From assembly GCF_001613805.1 (NCBI RefSeq), contig NZ_LPVY01000002.1:186001-250000 (forward strand): a stretch of 64,000 nucleotides of DNA, in the 5' to 3' direction. The number at the start of each line of letters is the position of its first letter. The first letter of the stretch is position 1. Source of the DNA: Thalassospira lucentensis (lineage in GTDB: Bacteria > Pseudomonadota > Alphaproteobacteria > Rhodospirillales > Thalassospiraceae). The position numbers and the translations under genes were made by a program. Shown piece by piece: positions 10,763-18,437 of this stretch. Below the pieces are notes generated by a model. The model was given only the letters and a program-made list of their open reading frames with translations. It was not told the DNA's origin and did not search any database.

Positions 10763-11709
10763 TCGACAATCTGATCACTGCCCTTGGTGCTGAATTCGTG
10801 CAGCTTAGCCTGACGCCGATTGTGATCGGTATTCTGGGCGCGGTTGCCTGTGCACTGCCCGGCAACTTCCTGTTGCTACGTCGGCAGGCCCTGATCGGGG
10901 ATGCGATCAGCCACGTGGTTTTGCCAGGGATTGTTGCGGCCTTTCTGGTCACCGGCACCATCACGGCGGTCCCGATGATGATCGGGGCCGGTTGTGCGGC
11001 AATCGTTGCCGTCATTCTGATTGAGATCGTTAAACGGTTGGGCCGGGTTGAACCGGGCGCGGCCATGGGGCTGGTTTTCACCACCCTGTTTGCCGCCGGT
11101 GTCCTGTTTCTGGAAATGACAGACACCAGTTCGGTGCATATCGATGTGCAGCACGCGCTTTTGGGGAATCTTGAAAGCCTGATCTGGTTTGATGCCGAAG
11201 GCTGGCAATCCTTGCTTGACCCGCTGGCACTGGCGACCTTGCCACCGCAATTGCCACGTCTGGCGGTCGTTCTTGTGGGGATCGTGCTGTTCATCACGCT
11301 GTTCTGGAAAGAACTGAAGATATCGACCTTTGATGCCACCTTTGCCGAGGCGATTGGCATTCGCACCCGTGTTCTTGGATTTGCACTTGTCGTGGTAACG
11401 GCGATTGCCGCGGTTGCGGCCTTTGACGCGGTCGGATCGATCATTGTGATTGCGATGTTTGTCTGCCCGCCTGCCGCCGCCCGCCTGATGACCAATCAGC
11501 TTGGCCGGCAGATCGGCTGGAGCGTCGCCTTTGCCGTGATCTCGGCAGTTCTGGGTTATGTCTTTGCCGGATATGGCCCCGGCTGGTTCGGGTCGCCCTA
11601 TGCGGTCAGTGCGGCTGGCATGATCGCCACAATTTCCGGTATTATCCTGTTGCTGGCCTGCCTGTTCGGGCCACAGCGCAAACGTACTGGCCAGCGCGCC
11701 GAAGCGTAA
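10759..11709 (+). CDS. mntD: Manganese ABC transporter, second permease
   Basis: A 316-residue ABC-3 permease with eight to nine predicted membrane helices and the motif LLRRQALIGDAISHVVLPG. It ends just after the last helix (GPQRKRTGQRAEA) without the extension seen in MntC. It overlaps mntC by four bases, so the two permeases are coupled and probably form a heterodimer. The stop codon overlaps the strong ribosome binding site of the small ORF behind it. Confidence 0.94.
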   Translation: MIDNLITALGAEFVQLSLTPIVIGILGAVACALPGNFLLLRRQALIGDAISHVVLPGIVAAFLVTGTITAVPMMIGAGCAAIVAVILIEIVKRLGRVEPGAAMGLVFTTLFAAGVLFLEMTDTSSVHIDVQHALLGNLESLIWFDAEGWQSLLDPLALATLPPQLPRLAVVLVGIVLFITLFWKELKISTFDATFAEAIGIRTRVLGFALVVVTAIAAVAAFDAVGSIIVIAMFVCPPAAARLMTNQLGRQIGWSVAFAVISAVLGYVFAGYGPGWFGSPYAVSAAGMIATISGIILLLACLFGPQRKRTGQRAEA

Positions 11710-11726
11710 AGGAGGTCTGCCTACCA

Positions 11727-11825
11727 ATGACAAAACTGACCGGATCAACACTTGATCTTAAACGGGCATCGCGCCGGTTGGCCAAAATCCGCCGCGCGAT
11801 AGCTGCGGCCCGCAAACTGGGATAG
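11727..11825 (+). CDS. Small basic ORF (32 aa) behind mntD
   Basis: Unrecognised. AAAGGAGGT at 11708-11716, a near-perfect Shine-Dalgarno, precedes ATG 11727 by ten bases. The predicted peptide is strongly cationic and alanine-rich (…RASRRLAKIRR… then AIAAARKLG), likely an amphipathic helix, with no signal peptide. It follows mntD by 17 bases and would be co-transcribed with the transporter. E. coli has a small manganese-linked protein (MntS), but I see no sequence relation and do not claim one. It could also be an untranslated remnant. Confidence 0.45.
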   Translation: MTKLTGSTLDLKRASRRLAKIRRAIAAARKLG

Positions 11826-11879
11826 GGCGCGAGACCGGATCAGTTTGACCTCGCCCCCGGCCTGCCAAAACTGCATACT

Positions 11880-12806
11880 ATGGGTATGGTGAAACTCGCA
11901 TCCTGTCGCTATCTGCCACTCCTGATCATTTACTGCCTGCTATCGGGCATGGCGGGCGGCGGGGTTTTACCTGCAAAAGCGCAGGATGTAAGAACGCTTG
12001 CCGATATTGAACGCGATCTTAACCGTTATGAAAAGGTCGCCCTGCACAGTTTTGCTGACCGCGACGCCTTTCTGTCGATCATTGATCAGACCCTTGGCCT
12101 TGATAACATCAAGGGTGCCGATTTGCTGTTTGCCAAACTTCCACGGTCACCCTTTACCGTATCGGGACGCCGCGGCAACAATCAGGCAGTACCGTGCCAG
12201 ATTTTCATTCCAGCCAAGATCGCACCGGGTAGCGGTACTGAAATATTCGCCGAACTGATGCACGGCTGGTTTGGCGATCAGCTTCACTACGCCAGCAGCG
12301 CTAATCTGACCTATGACTGGCTGATGCGCCACGAAGTGCGCCATTGCGATCCATCACATTTTGGCGATGGCGGCGACAAGGAACGGGATAACGAAATAGA
12401 AGCCGATCTTTTCGCGCTGAACGTCATCACCGATCCGGTTATTCGTCAGAAGCTGGCGCAGGATGCGCTGGCATTTCGCATGATCACCGCCACCCTGTTT
12501 GCCAGCAGCAGCCATATGACCGGCCTGTCACTGAAACGCGCATTGCATGACAGACAATCTGGAAACGATCCGACGGCTGCCAACGAAATCGCGGCCTTTC
12601 TTGCGGCACGTCAACAAGTGTTCGATCACGCCAAAGCCATCGCAACAGGTGCCCGTCCGACCAATCAGGATATCATCCGCGCCGTAATTGAACTGGCCAA
12701 CAAGCCACAAAGCAATTCGCTGGTTGCGGAAATTCTGGTCGATCTTGATAAGGCCATCGCCCATTTCGCACCCGAACTGCACGACCGGAACAAATCAGTC
12801 CAATAG
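11880..12806 (+). CDS. Secreted HEVRH-motif protein (putative metallopeptidase)
   Basis: A 308-residue protein with an N-terminal signal sequence (hydrophobic 11-30, cleavage near PAKAQ). It carries H151-E-V-R-H155, then NEIEAD at 171-176, in the order HExxH...E used by gluzincin zinc peptidases. The downstream Glu (172 or 174) is about 17-19 residues after the last His. The rest is helical and not recognised. The family is not known to me, so peptidase activity is an inference from the motif alone. A second in-frame ATG at 11886 is possible. It converges on the siderophore-interacting gene. Confidence 0.65.
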   Translation: MGMVKLASCRYLPLLIIYCLLSGMAGGGVLPAKAQDVRTLADIERDLNRYEKVALHSFADRDAFLSIIDQTLGLDNIKGADLLFAKLPRSPFTVSGRRGNNQAVPCQIFIPAKIAPGSGTEIFAELMHGWFGDQLHYASSANLTYDWLMRHEVRHCDPSHFGDGGDKERDNEIEADLFALNVITDPVIRQKLAQDALAFRMITATLFASSSHMTGLSLKRALHDRQSGNDPTAANEIAAFLAARQQVFDHAKAIATGARPTNQDIIRAVIELANKPQSNSLVAEILVDLDKAIAHFAPELHDRNKSVQ

Positions 12807-12820
12807 TACCTGAACTAAGA

Positions 12821-13927
12821 TCAGGCTGTCTTGCGCCAGAATGTCATCGCCAGACACTGATCACGGTCAAGGCCGGCTTCCTTCCGCCACATCTGATGGA
12901 TGGATTTATAGCTCGCCTGCTCCACCCCGGCCCAGCAATAGACGCGGGTTGCATCCCTGGGAACTTCGATGCGGCTGACCGCATCGCGGATAGGGCTGGC
13001 ATCAGATGATGGATGCAGATCCCGGCACACCCATTCAATCGCGATCCGGCTTTTGGTTGCCAGGTCAATGATATCGGCCGAGGTTTCCACCTCGATCACC
13101 GCATGACCGCTGGCATGTTCAGGCAGTTCTTCAAGATAACGGCCAATCGCCGGAAGGGCTGTTTCGTCGCCGGCAAACAGGAACCAGTCGGCATCGGGCA
13201 ATTCCCCGCCCAGCGGCCCGGTCATGCCGATCCGGTCACCCGGTTGCGCATTAAGCGCAAAGGCCGAACCAGGTCCATTATCGCCATGCATGACAAAGTC
13301 GACTTCTATCCATCCTGCCGTGGCATCAATCCTTCGGATGGTATAAACCCGCGGCGCTACGGCATTTTCGCCTTCGGGCCAGATCACCGTGCCATTGGGG
13401 GCCAAGGTCGGCCATTGCGGGTCGACCACACCGCGCGGCGGGATCAAAAGGCGCATGTGAATGCCATCGCCGTCGTAAAATTTCAGATCATCGCCCGCAA
13501 GCCGCAACCGGCGCATATGCGATGACAGGTCCGTCACCCCGATGACGCGAAGTTCGCGGAAGTTCGGTAGCTTGCCATTGCTTTCCCCCGCCCCCTTCCA
13601 GCGACAGTCAAGATCGGCTTCAGGCACGATGCTTTGCAGGATGGCGATAAGTGCTGCCTTCATCTGGGCAACACCAGCCTCGCTTTTTGATCCGACTTCG
13701 ATATCAAGGTGCTTTTCACCGGGCCGCAAAATCAGATGCCCGACCGACAGGGAAATCGTAGCTCCGTTGTCATCATTCGTCACATCGCAGTCGTGTTCGG
13801 CATAATAAGCCGCAACCGCATTTGCGGCATCAACACTGCCGGACAGCACGACACGGGTTTTGGCAATCAGGGGGCTATCGAATTTTACAGACATAAGGTG
13901 GCTTTCGGTGGCGATGACAGGCGGCAT
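12821..13927 (-). CDS. Siderophore-interacting protein (ferric reductase) with DUF2218
   Basis: Cytoplasmic FAD-dependent reductase that releases iron from imported siderophores, ViuB/YqjH type. Order in the 368-residue protein: an N-terminal DUF2218-like domain (about 10-105), FAD-binding barrel (about 120-235, with PRVYTIRRID and FVMHGDNGPGSAFA), then the C-terminal NADPH-like domain (about 240-368, GDETALPAIGRYLE, YCWAGVEQASYKSI). ATGs at 13942, 13927 and 13894 compete; GGAA before 13927 favours it. A Fur-box-like dyad lies just upstream. No siderophore uptake genes are adjacent. Confidence 0.88.
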   Translation of the reverse strand: MPPVIATESHLMSVKFDSPLIAKTRVVLSGSVDAANAVAAYYAEHDCDVTNDDNGATISLSVGHLILRPGEKHLDIEVGSKSEAGVAQMKAALIAILQSIVPEADLDCRWKGAGESNGKLPNFRELRVIGVTDLSSHMRRLRLAGDDLKFYDGDGIHMRLLIPPRGVVDPQWPTLAPNGTVIWPEGENAVAPRVYTIRRIDATAGWIEVDFVMHGDNGPGSAFALNAQPGDRIGMTGPLGGELPDADWFLFAGDETALPAIGRYLEELPEHASGHAVIEVETSADIIDLATKSRIAIEWVCRDLHPSSDASPIRDAVSRIEVPRDATRVYCWAGVEQASYKSIHQMWRKEAGLDRDQCLAMTFWRKTA

Positions 13928-13954
13928 GAAGTCGCGTTCCATTGATAATAAAAC

Positions 13955-13969
13955 TGATAGGCATTCTCA
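13955..13969. promoter_or_regulatory. Fur-box-like dyad upstream of the siderophore-interacting gene
   Basis: TGATAGG-C-ATTCTCA is a 7-1-7 dyad with several positions matching the Fur consensus half-site TGATAAT. It sits about 30 bases before the start of an iron-release enzyme, in AT-rich DNA. Imperfect, so only a candidate. Confidence 0.35.
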
Positions 13970-14094
13970 ATAAAATTATTGTCATTACAATCGCGGGCTC
14001 ATGTTACATCATGGCCCAAACCGCACCGGTCAGATGATGCGTCAACGCATGAATGGCTGGAAGTCCATGATCCACAAAGACGAAATAGAACGCC

Positions 14095-14946
14095 ATGACC
14101 GATAAAATCCGCCGCCTGAAATCCTTTGAATTTGCCACTGCCGTTGACTGGGCCGCACAGGAAGGCTGGAATCCGGGATTCTCGGATGCGGATGCGTTTT
14201 TCAATACCGATCCGCTGGGATTCTGGGGCGCGTTTGACAAGCAGGGACTGGCAGCAGTGATTTCAGCCGTGCATTACAATTCGGATTACGGATTTGTCGG
14301 CTTTTACATCTGCCGCCCGGATCGCCGCGGCGAAGGTCTTGGTTTCCGTCTTTGGGAAACCGTGCTGAGCGAGGCGGTTGCCAAGACAATCGGTCTTGAT
14401 GGCGTTGTCGATCAGCAGGAAAACTATCGCAAATCCGGCTTTGAGTTGGCCCATCGCAATTTGCGTTTTGGTGGTGTGGTAAGCGCATCAACCCCGCAAA
14501 CCGATGATCTTTTTGAACTTCTGATCAATGATATCGCGATCATTGACGCGTTCGAACAGACCTGCAACCTGTTCCCCGAAAGCCGGATAGAGTTTCTGCG
14601 CGGCTGGATTTCGGGGGAAAAACATACCGCACTGGCCCTTCGCGGGCCGATGGGATTGCGCGGCTATGGCGTGATCCGGCCGTGCCGTACCGGGCATAAG
14701 GTCGGGCCGCTTTTTGCCAACAATATCGACGATGCCCGCAGCCTGTTCCACGCCCTGCTCGCCACCCGCAAGGATCAGGATCAGCCGGTCTATCTTGATA
14801 TTCCCGATGGTAATGAGGCTGCACGTGTACTCGTTGAAGAACACGGCATGCAGGCCGAATTTGAAACCGCGCGCATGTATCGCGGCAAAGCCCCCGAACT
14901 GAACCTTGGAATGACGTTTGGAATTACATCGTTTGAATTAGGCTGA
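14095..14946 (+). CDS. GNAT-family N-acetyltransferase, YitH type
   Basis: A 283-residue protein with an N-terminal GNAT domain (about 1-140; acetyl-CoA loop RPDRRGEGLGFRLWE near 75-92). A second domain (about 150-283) is the C-terminal module of the YitH-like group, with PLFANNIDDARSLFHALL and VYLDIPDGNEAARVLVEEHG. The substrate is unknown. It is transcribed alone, divergent from the siderophore-interacting gene. The start at 14095 fits the family N-terminus. Confidence 0.8.
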   Translation: MTDKIRRLKSFEFATAVDWAAQEGWNPGFSDADAFFNTDPLGFWGAFDKQGLAAVISAVHYNSDYGFVGFYICRPDRRGEGLGFRLWETVLSEAVAKTIGLDGVVDQQENYRKSGFELAHRNLRFGGVVSASTPQTDDLFELLINDIAIIDAFEQTCNLFPESRIEFLRGWISGEKHTALALRGPMGLRGYGVIRPCRTGHKVGPLFANNIDDARSLFHALLATRKDQDQPVYLDIPDGNEAARVLVEEHGMQAEFETARMYRGKAPELNLGMTFGITSFELG

Positions 14947-15023
14947 CTATCCTTGCCGGTGGGTTGAGCCCCCGACAAAAGTCGACTAACAAACGTATAG
15001 TATGCACTAGCCATTCACGCTAA

Positions 15024-15132
15024 GCATATATGCGGATTGGGAGGAGCACAGGCATGGACTGTTCGCAGCAGCGAACGAATTATGCCGGATTTTGTCCATT
15101 TGCTATGGAAAATCGGTCTGCAGCCTCCCAAT
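15024..15132 (+). ncRNA. Candidate structured leader RNA upstream of motA
   Basis: An outer stem ATTGGGAGG (15036-15044)/CCTCCCAAT (15124-15132) encloses nested complementarity. Inside it are GTTCGC (15061-15066)/GCGAAC (15071-15076) with an AGCA loop, and two mutually exclusive pairings: ATGGAC (15054-15059)/GTCCAT (15094-15099), or GGCAT (15051-15055)/ATGCC (15082-15086) together with CCAT/ATGG (15096-15108). A 10-bp palindrome GCATATATGC (15024-15033) lies just before. It does not match a riboswitch I know. The remainder of the 365-base gap 14947-15311 shows no other gene. Confidence 0.4.
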
Positions 15133-15158
15133 TTGATGGAATGAAACAGAAAAGATAG
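15054..15158 (+). CDS. Possible 34-codon ORF inside the motA leader
   Basis: ATG 15054 follows GAGGAG (15041-15046) at seven bases and runs 34 codons to TAG. The product starts MDCSQQRTNYAGFC and shows no known motif. Its ribosome binding site is part of the 5' strand of the outer stem, and the opposite strand carries CCTCC, so translation could be gated by folding. It may equally be chance within a structured RNA. Confidence 0.25.
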   Translation: MDCSQQRTNYAGFCPFAMENRSAASQFDGMKQKR

Positions 15159-15311
15159 TCGCCAACACCATGACACGTATCAGGGGTACCGCGTTCTGAT
15201 GTTTGCTACCACAAATCAGCTGCCTGCCCACCAGCAAGAGAAATCACCTCTTGTAAGCCAGAACCGGCTTTTGCCGCACAAACTCATAACGCCGGAAAAC
15301 AAATAAGCATC

Positions 15312-16085
15312 ATGGATATTGCAACACTTATCGGGATCGTCGCCGGTATGGGCGTTATCTTTGGCGCCATCCTTATGGGTGGCAGCCTGGATGCCTTTGT
15401 CGATCTACCATCGATCATGGTTGTTTTTGGTGGCACGGCAGCGGCAACGCTGATCAAGTTTCCGATGCGCGATGTGATCAAGTCGTTGAAGATCGGGATC
15501 AGGATCGCCTTCAAAAACCCCAAGGAAGATCCGCTGTCGATCTACGAGAAGGCAATCGAACTTTCCACTTTGGTTCGCAAGAACGGCTTGCTTGGTCTTG
15601 AGAATGTCGAGATTGAAAACGACATCATGGCGCGCGGCATTCGCATGTGCGTGGATGGTCACAGCGGCGAAGTCATTCGAAGCTCGATATCGAGCGAGGT
15701 CGAAAAATCGATCCAGAATGACGAACTTGGCGAACTGATGTTCCGTGGCATTGGTGATACGGCCCCGGCCTTTGGCATGATCGGAACCCTGGTCGGTCTG
15801 GTACAGATGCTGGCCAACCTTTCCGACCCCGATGCCATCGGCCCGGCGATGGCGATTGCGATGCTGACGACATTCTATGGTGCGGTTCTGGCCAACCTGA
15901 TTGCGCTTCCGGTGGCTGACAAGCTGGCCCTCAAGGTCGAACAGCTTAAAAGCACCAAGCAACTGATTATTGAATCGGTGGTGCAGATACAGTCCAGCCA
16001 GAGCCCGATGGTCATGAAGGAAATTCTCGGGCCTTATTTGCCAGGTGGCATTCCCAAGGATGCCGAAGGCGAAGGTGGAGAATAA
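15312..16085 (+). CDS. motA: Flagellar motor stator protein MotA/PomA
   Basis: A 257-residue inner-membrane ion-channel subunit of the flagellar stator. It has four membrane segments (7-25, 33-50, about 150-175 and 185-205) and a cytoplasmic loop carrying the charged residues that contact FliG (around RSSISSEVEKS). GDTAPAFGMIGTLVGLVQML is the family signature before helix 3. The sequence is nearer the PomA branch, which often uses sodium, but ion choice cannot be read reliably. The ribosome binding site is weak. A foldable leader lies about 180 bases upstream and motB follows. Confidence 0.95.
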   Translation: MDIATLIGIVAGMGVIFGAILMGGSLDAFVDLPSIMVVFGGTAAATLIKFPMRDVIKSLKIGIRIAFKNPKEDPLSIYEKAIELSTLVRKNGLLGLENVEIENDIMARGIRMCVDGHSGEVIRSSISSEVEKSIQNDELGELMFRGIGDTAPAFGMIGTLVGLVQMLANLSDPDAIGPAMAIAMLTTFYGAVLANLIALPVADKLALKVEQLKSTKQLIIESVVQIQSSQSPMVMKEILGPYLPGGIPKDAEGEGGE

Positions 16086-16141
16086 CCCGTTTTCTCCACC
16101 CTTAACGCAACGAAGATACCCGAAGGCAACAGGCACAAGAA

Positions 16142-17065
16142 ATGGCAAAGAAACCGGCAGCAGGAGCACCCGCATGGATGGCGACATTCGCCGATCTCAT
16201 GTCATTGCTGCTTGTGCTTTTCGTGCTGTTGCTGACCTTTGCCGAAATGGATGTCATTAAATACAAACAGATTGCCGGATCGGTTAAAGCCGCCTTTGGT
16301 TTTTCCAAACAGGATGAACTGGCTGGTGTTGTCGAACTGGATGGCTCGATCCTTGGCAAGGCATTGAAACAGCCGACCCCCGATACCCCGCGCGTTGTTT
16401 CCAACATCCCCCCGGTCGAAACGCCCGAGGTCGAGATAAAGGAAGGCGACAGCAAGGCTGAAAAAGCCGAGGCACTCGAAGAAACGCTTGAAACCGTGCT
16501 TGATAAAATGGGTATGGCCGACGAAATCGGGGTCGAGCGGAAAGATGGTGACGTTATTGTCCGCTTCCCCAATGAAATAGCCTTTCCATCCGGCTCTTCG
16601 GGGATGACACCGGAATTTGCAGCAATTCTGAACCGTCTGGTACCCGTCATCAATCAGACCGAAGGCCAGGTTATAGTTTCCGGTCACACCGACAATATTC
16701 CGGTATCATCAAATTCGCCCTATATCTCGAACTGGGATTTATCGGCGGCGCGTGCGACATCGGTTTTGCATTACATGATTGATCAAAACGGCACCGATCC
16801 GATCCGAATGGTCGTTCAGGGACGCGGCGACAGCCGCCCGATTGCCGATAACAGTACAGCCGAGGGTCGCGCACAAAACCGGCGTGTTGAAATCACCATT
16901 GAGATGATCGACGATACAGGGAACAATGTTAGCCCAGCTAAATTCTCCCCGACCGGAAATACTCCGCCCGGCGGAGAATCCCCGGGAACAGCAAGCGAAA
17001 GCACCGCCCCGGATATTCCGCCGGTGGAACGGCGTCGAAGCTTTTCCATACCGGGCAATCAGTAA
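16142..17065 (+). CDS. motB: Flagellar motor stator protein MotB/PomB
   Basis: A 307-residue partner of MotA, anchored to peptidoglycan. One membrane helix (about 16-36) carries the ion-binding Asp18 in ATFADLMSLLL. A variable charged linker (65-120) leads to the OmpA-like peptidoglycan-binding domain (about 135-255, with VSGHTDNIPVSS, NWDLSAARATSVLHYMI and NRRVEITI). A proline-rich tail follows. It lies 56 bases after motA. Confidence 0.96.
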   Translation: MAKKPAAGAPAWMATFADLMSLLLVLFVLLLTFAEMDVIKYKQIAGSVKAAFGFSKQDELAGVVELDGSILGKALKQPTPDTPRVVSNIPPVETPEVEIKEGDSKAEKAEALEETLETVLDKMGMADEIGVERKDGDVIVRFPNEIAFPSGSSGMTPEFAAILNRLVPVINQTEGQVIVSGHTDNIPVSSNSPYISNWDLSAARATSVLHYMIDQNGTDPIRMVVQGRGDSRPIADNSTAEGRAQNRRVEITIEMIDDTGNNVSPAKFSPTGNTPPGGESPGTASESTAPDIPPVERRRSFSIPGNQ

Positions 17066-17113
17066 AAGCCAAATACGCCCAAGCCACAAAACCCGATAAA
17101 AGCAGGCAAGCTT

Positions 17114-17127
17114 GATGTCATGACATC
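17114..17127. repeat. 14-bp palindrome over a start codon
   Basis: GATGTCATGACATC is a perfect palindrome that includes the ATG at 17120 of the pseudo-receiver gene. It could be an operator or fold in mRNA to mask the start. Confidence 0.5.
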
Positions 17128-18430
17128 GCGGTCACAAAAAAAACTGTCCGTCCTGTATGCCGATTACAGTGACCGGAACATCAAGGCAGTGCGAACCGCG
17201 CTCGAACCACTTGATCTGGCAGCCTTTCATACCAGCGACAATCGCGAATCCATCGTCGAACTTGCACAAATCCATCGCCCTGACCTGATCCTGATCGGTC
17301 TTTATCTTGATGGCATTCGCGGCATTTCAACGATCCGCACATTGCGTCAAAGCGCCTCTGAGGCCGATCCGTTCTGCAATCAGGTTCCGGTTTTGCTAGG
17401 CGCCCCCAAACTGGATCGTCGCGCCATGCACGATGCGGTCAGTGCCGGGATCGAAGGTGTGTTTCGCCAGCCCGTCGATGATGATCGTCTGCGCAAAATC
17501 GTTCAGACTGTCATCAGGAAACCGCGCCGTTTTGTATTTGAAGGCAATTATTTCGGCCCGGCCCGCGAAGGCGACAATTTGGCCGAGCCATCCCGCAAAA
17601 CCCGTCCATCTGCTTCTGTAACGATTAAACCGGCACCCCAATCAAAAATATCAACGCGTGCGGCTACGTCGGTAACAGGCAAACCAGCATCGAGGTTTTC
17701 TTCGCCAAAAACGGATAATCCGACCCAAAACAGCGCCCGCCCCGCAACCGGTGCAATCGGCATCGAAACAGCCGAGATCGCATCGGAAAAATCGGCGCGC
17801 GACTATAACCTTGATGCTGCCAGTTCCGTGCGCGAGGTCCTTGGTGCGGTTCCCACCCCCGACGAAACGGCACTACCAGTCGCGGACACTGTCCCGATTG
17901 ATACCGCCATCGACGAGGAACTGGTTGAGATCGACCTGATGACGGCCCTTCAGGGCCATCGTCTCTGGGTTGATACCGGTGGCAAGGAAGGCGCGATGAT
18001 GTCAATCGAACATGCCGATCTGCGTGATGCCGATCTGGAAGGCATTGATCTGACCCGGTGTGCCTTGCCCCATGTGTCATTTCGCAATGCCAATTGCCAA
18101 AAGGCGGTGCTACGTCGTTGCGATATGACGGCAGGCGATTTCATCGGCTGCAATCTGGATCAGGCGGTCTTGGCTGCAAGCCGCCTTGCCGGGGCGCGTT
18201 TCACCGATGCCATATTGCGCAACACGGTGTTCCTCGGCTCAGATCTGTCAGGCGCATCATTTCGCGGCATGACACTGCACAATTGCGATCTGAGCGGCGC
18301 CAATCTTGCCAAAACCGATTTCCGCGATGCGGATTTATCCTCGGCCAGGGGATTGTTTGCCGAACAGATCCAACGCGCGCGGGTCAATGCCAATACCCGC
18401 CTGCCCCGCAATATGACGCTCAAGGAATAA
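17120..18430 (+). CDS. Degenerate receiver domain fused to pentapeptide repeats
   Basis: A 436-residue protein. Residues 8-133 have receiver (CheY-like) architecture, but the phosphoacceptor Asp is Gly60 (PDLILIGLYLDG), the β4 Thr/Ser is missing (VLLGAPK) and the β5 Lys-Pro is RQPVD. It is therefore a pseudo-receiver that should not be phosphorylated. A low-complexity Ser/Thr/Pro linker runs about 150-275. About 285-410 is a run of pentapeptide repeats (ADLRDADLEGIDLTRC, SGASFRGMTLHNCDLSGANL), which fold as a right-handed beta-helix. It follows motB by 54 bases, so a role at the motor or in its control is a reasonable guess. A perfect palindrome spans its start codon. Confidence 0.8.
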   Translation: MTSRSQKKLSVLYADYSDRNIKAVRTALEPLDLAAFHTSDNRESIVELAQIHRPDLILIGLYLDGIRGISTIRTLRQSASEADPFCNQVPVLLGAPKLDRRAMHDAVSAGIEGVFRQPVDDDRLRKIVQTVIRKPRRFVFEGNYFGPAREGDNLAEPSRKTRPSASVTIKPAPQSKISTRAATSVTGKPASRFSSPKTDNPTQNSARPATGAIGIETAEIASEKSARDYNLDAASSVREVLGAVPTPDETALPVADTVPIDTAIDEELVEIDLMTALQGHRLWVDTGGKEGAMMSIEHADLRDADLEGIDLTRCALPHVSFRNANCQKAVLRRCDMTAGDFIGCNLDQAVLAASRLAGARFTDAILRNTVFLGSDLSGASFRGMTLHNCDLSGANLAKTDFRDADLSSARGLFAEQIQRARVNANTRLPRNMTLKE

Positions 18431-18437
18431 TGCTACC

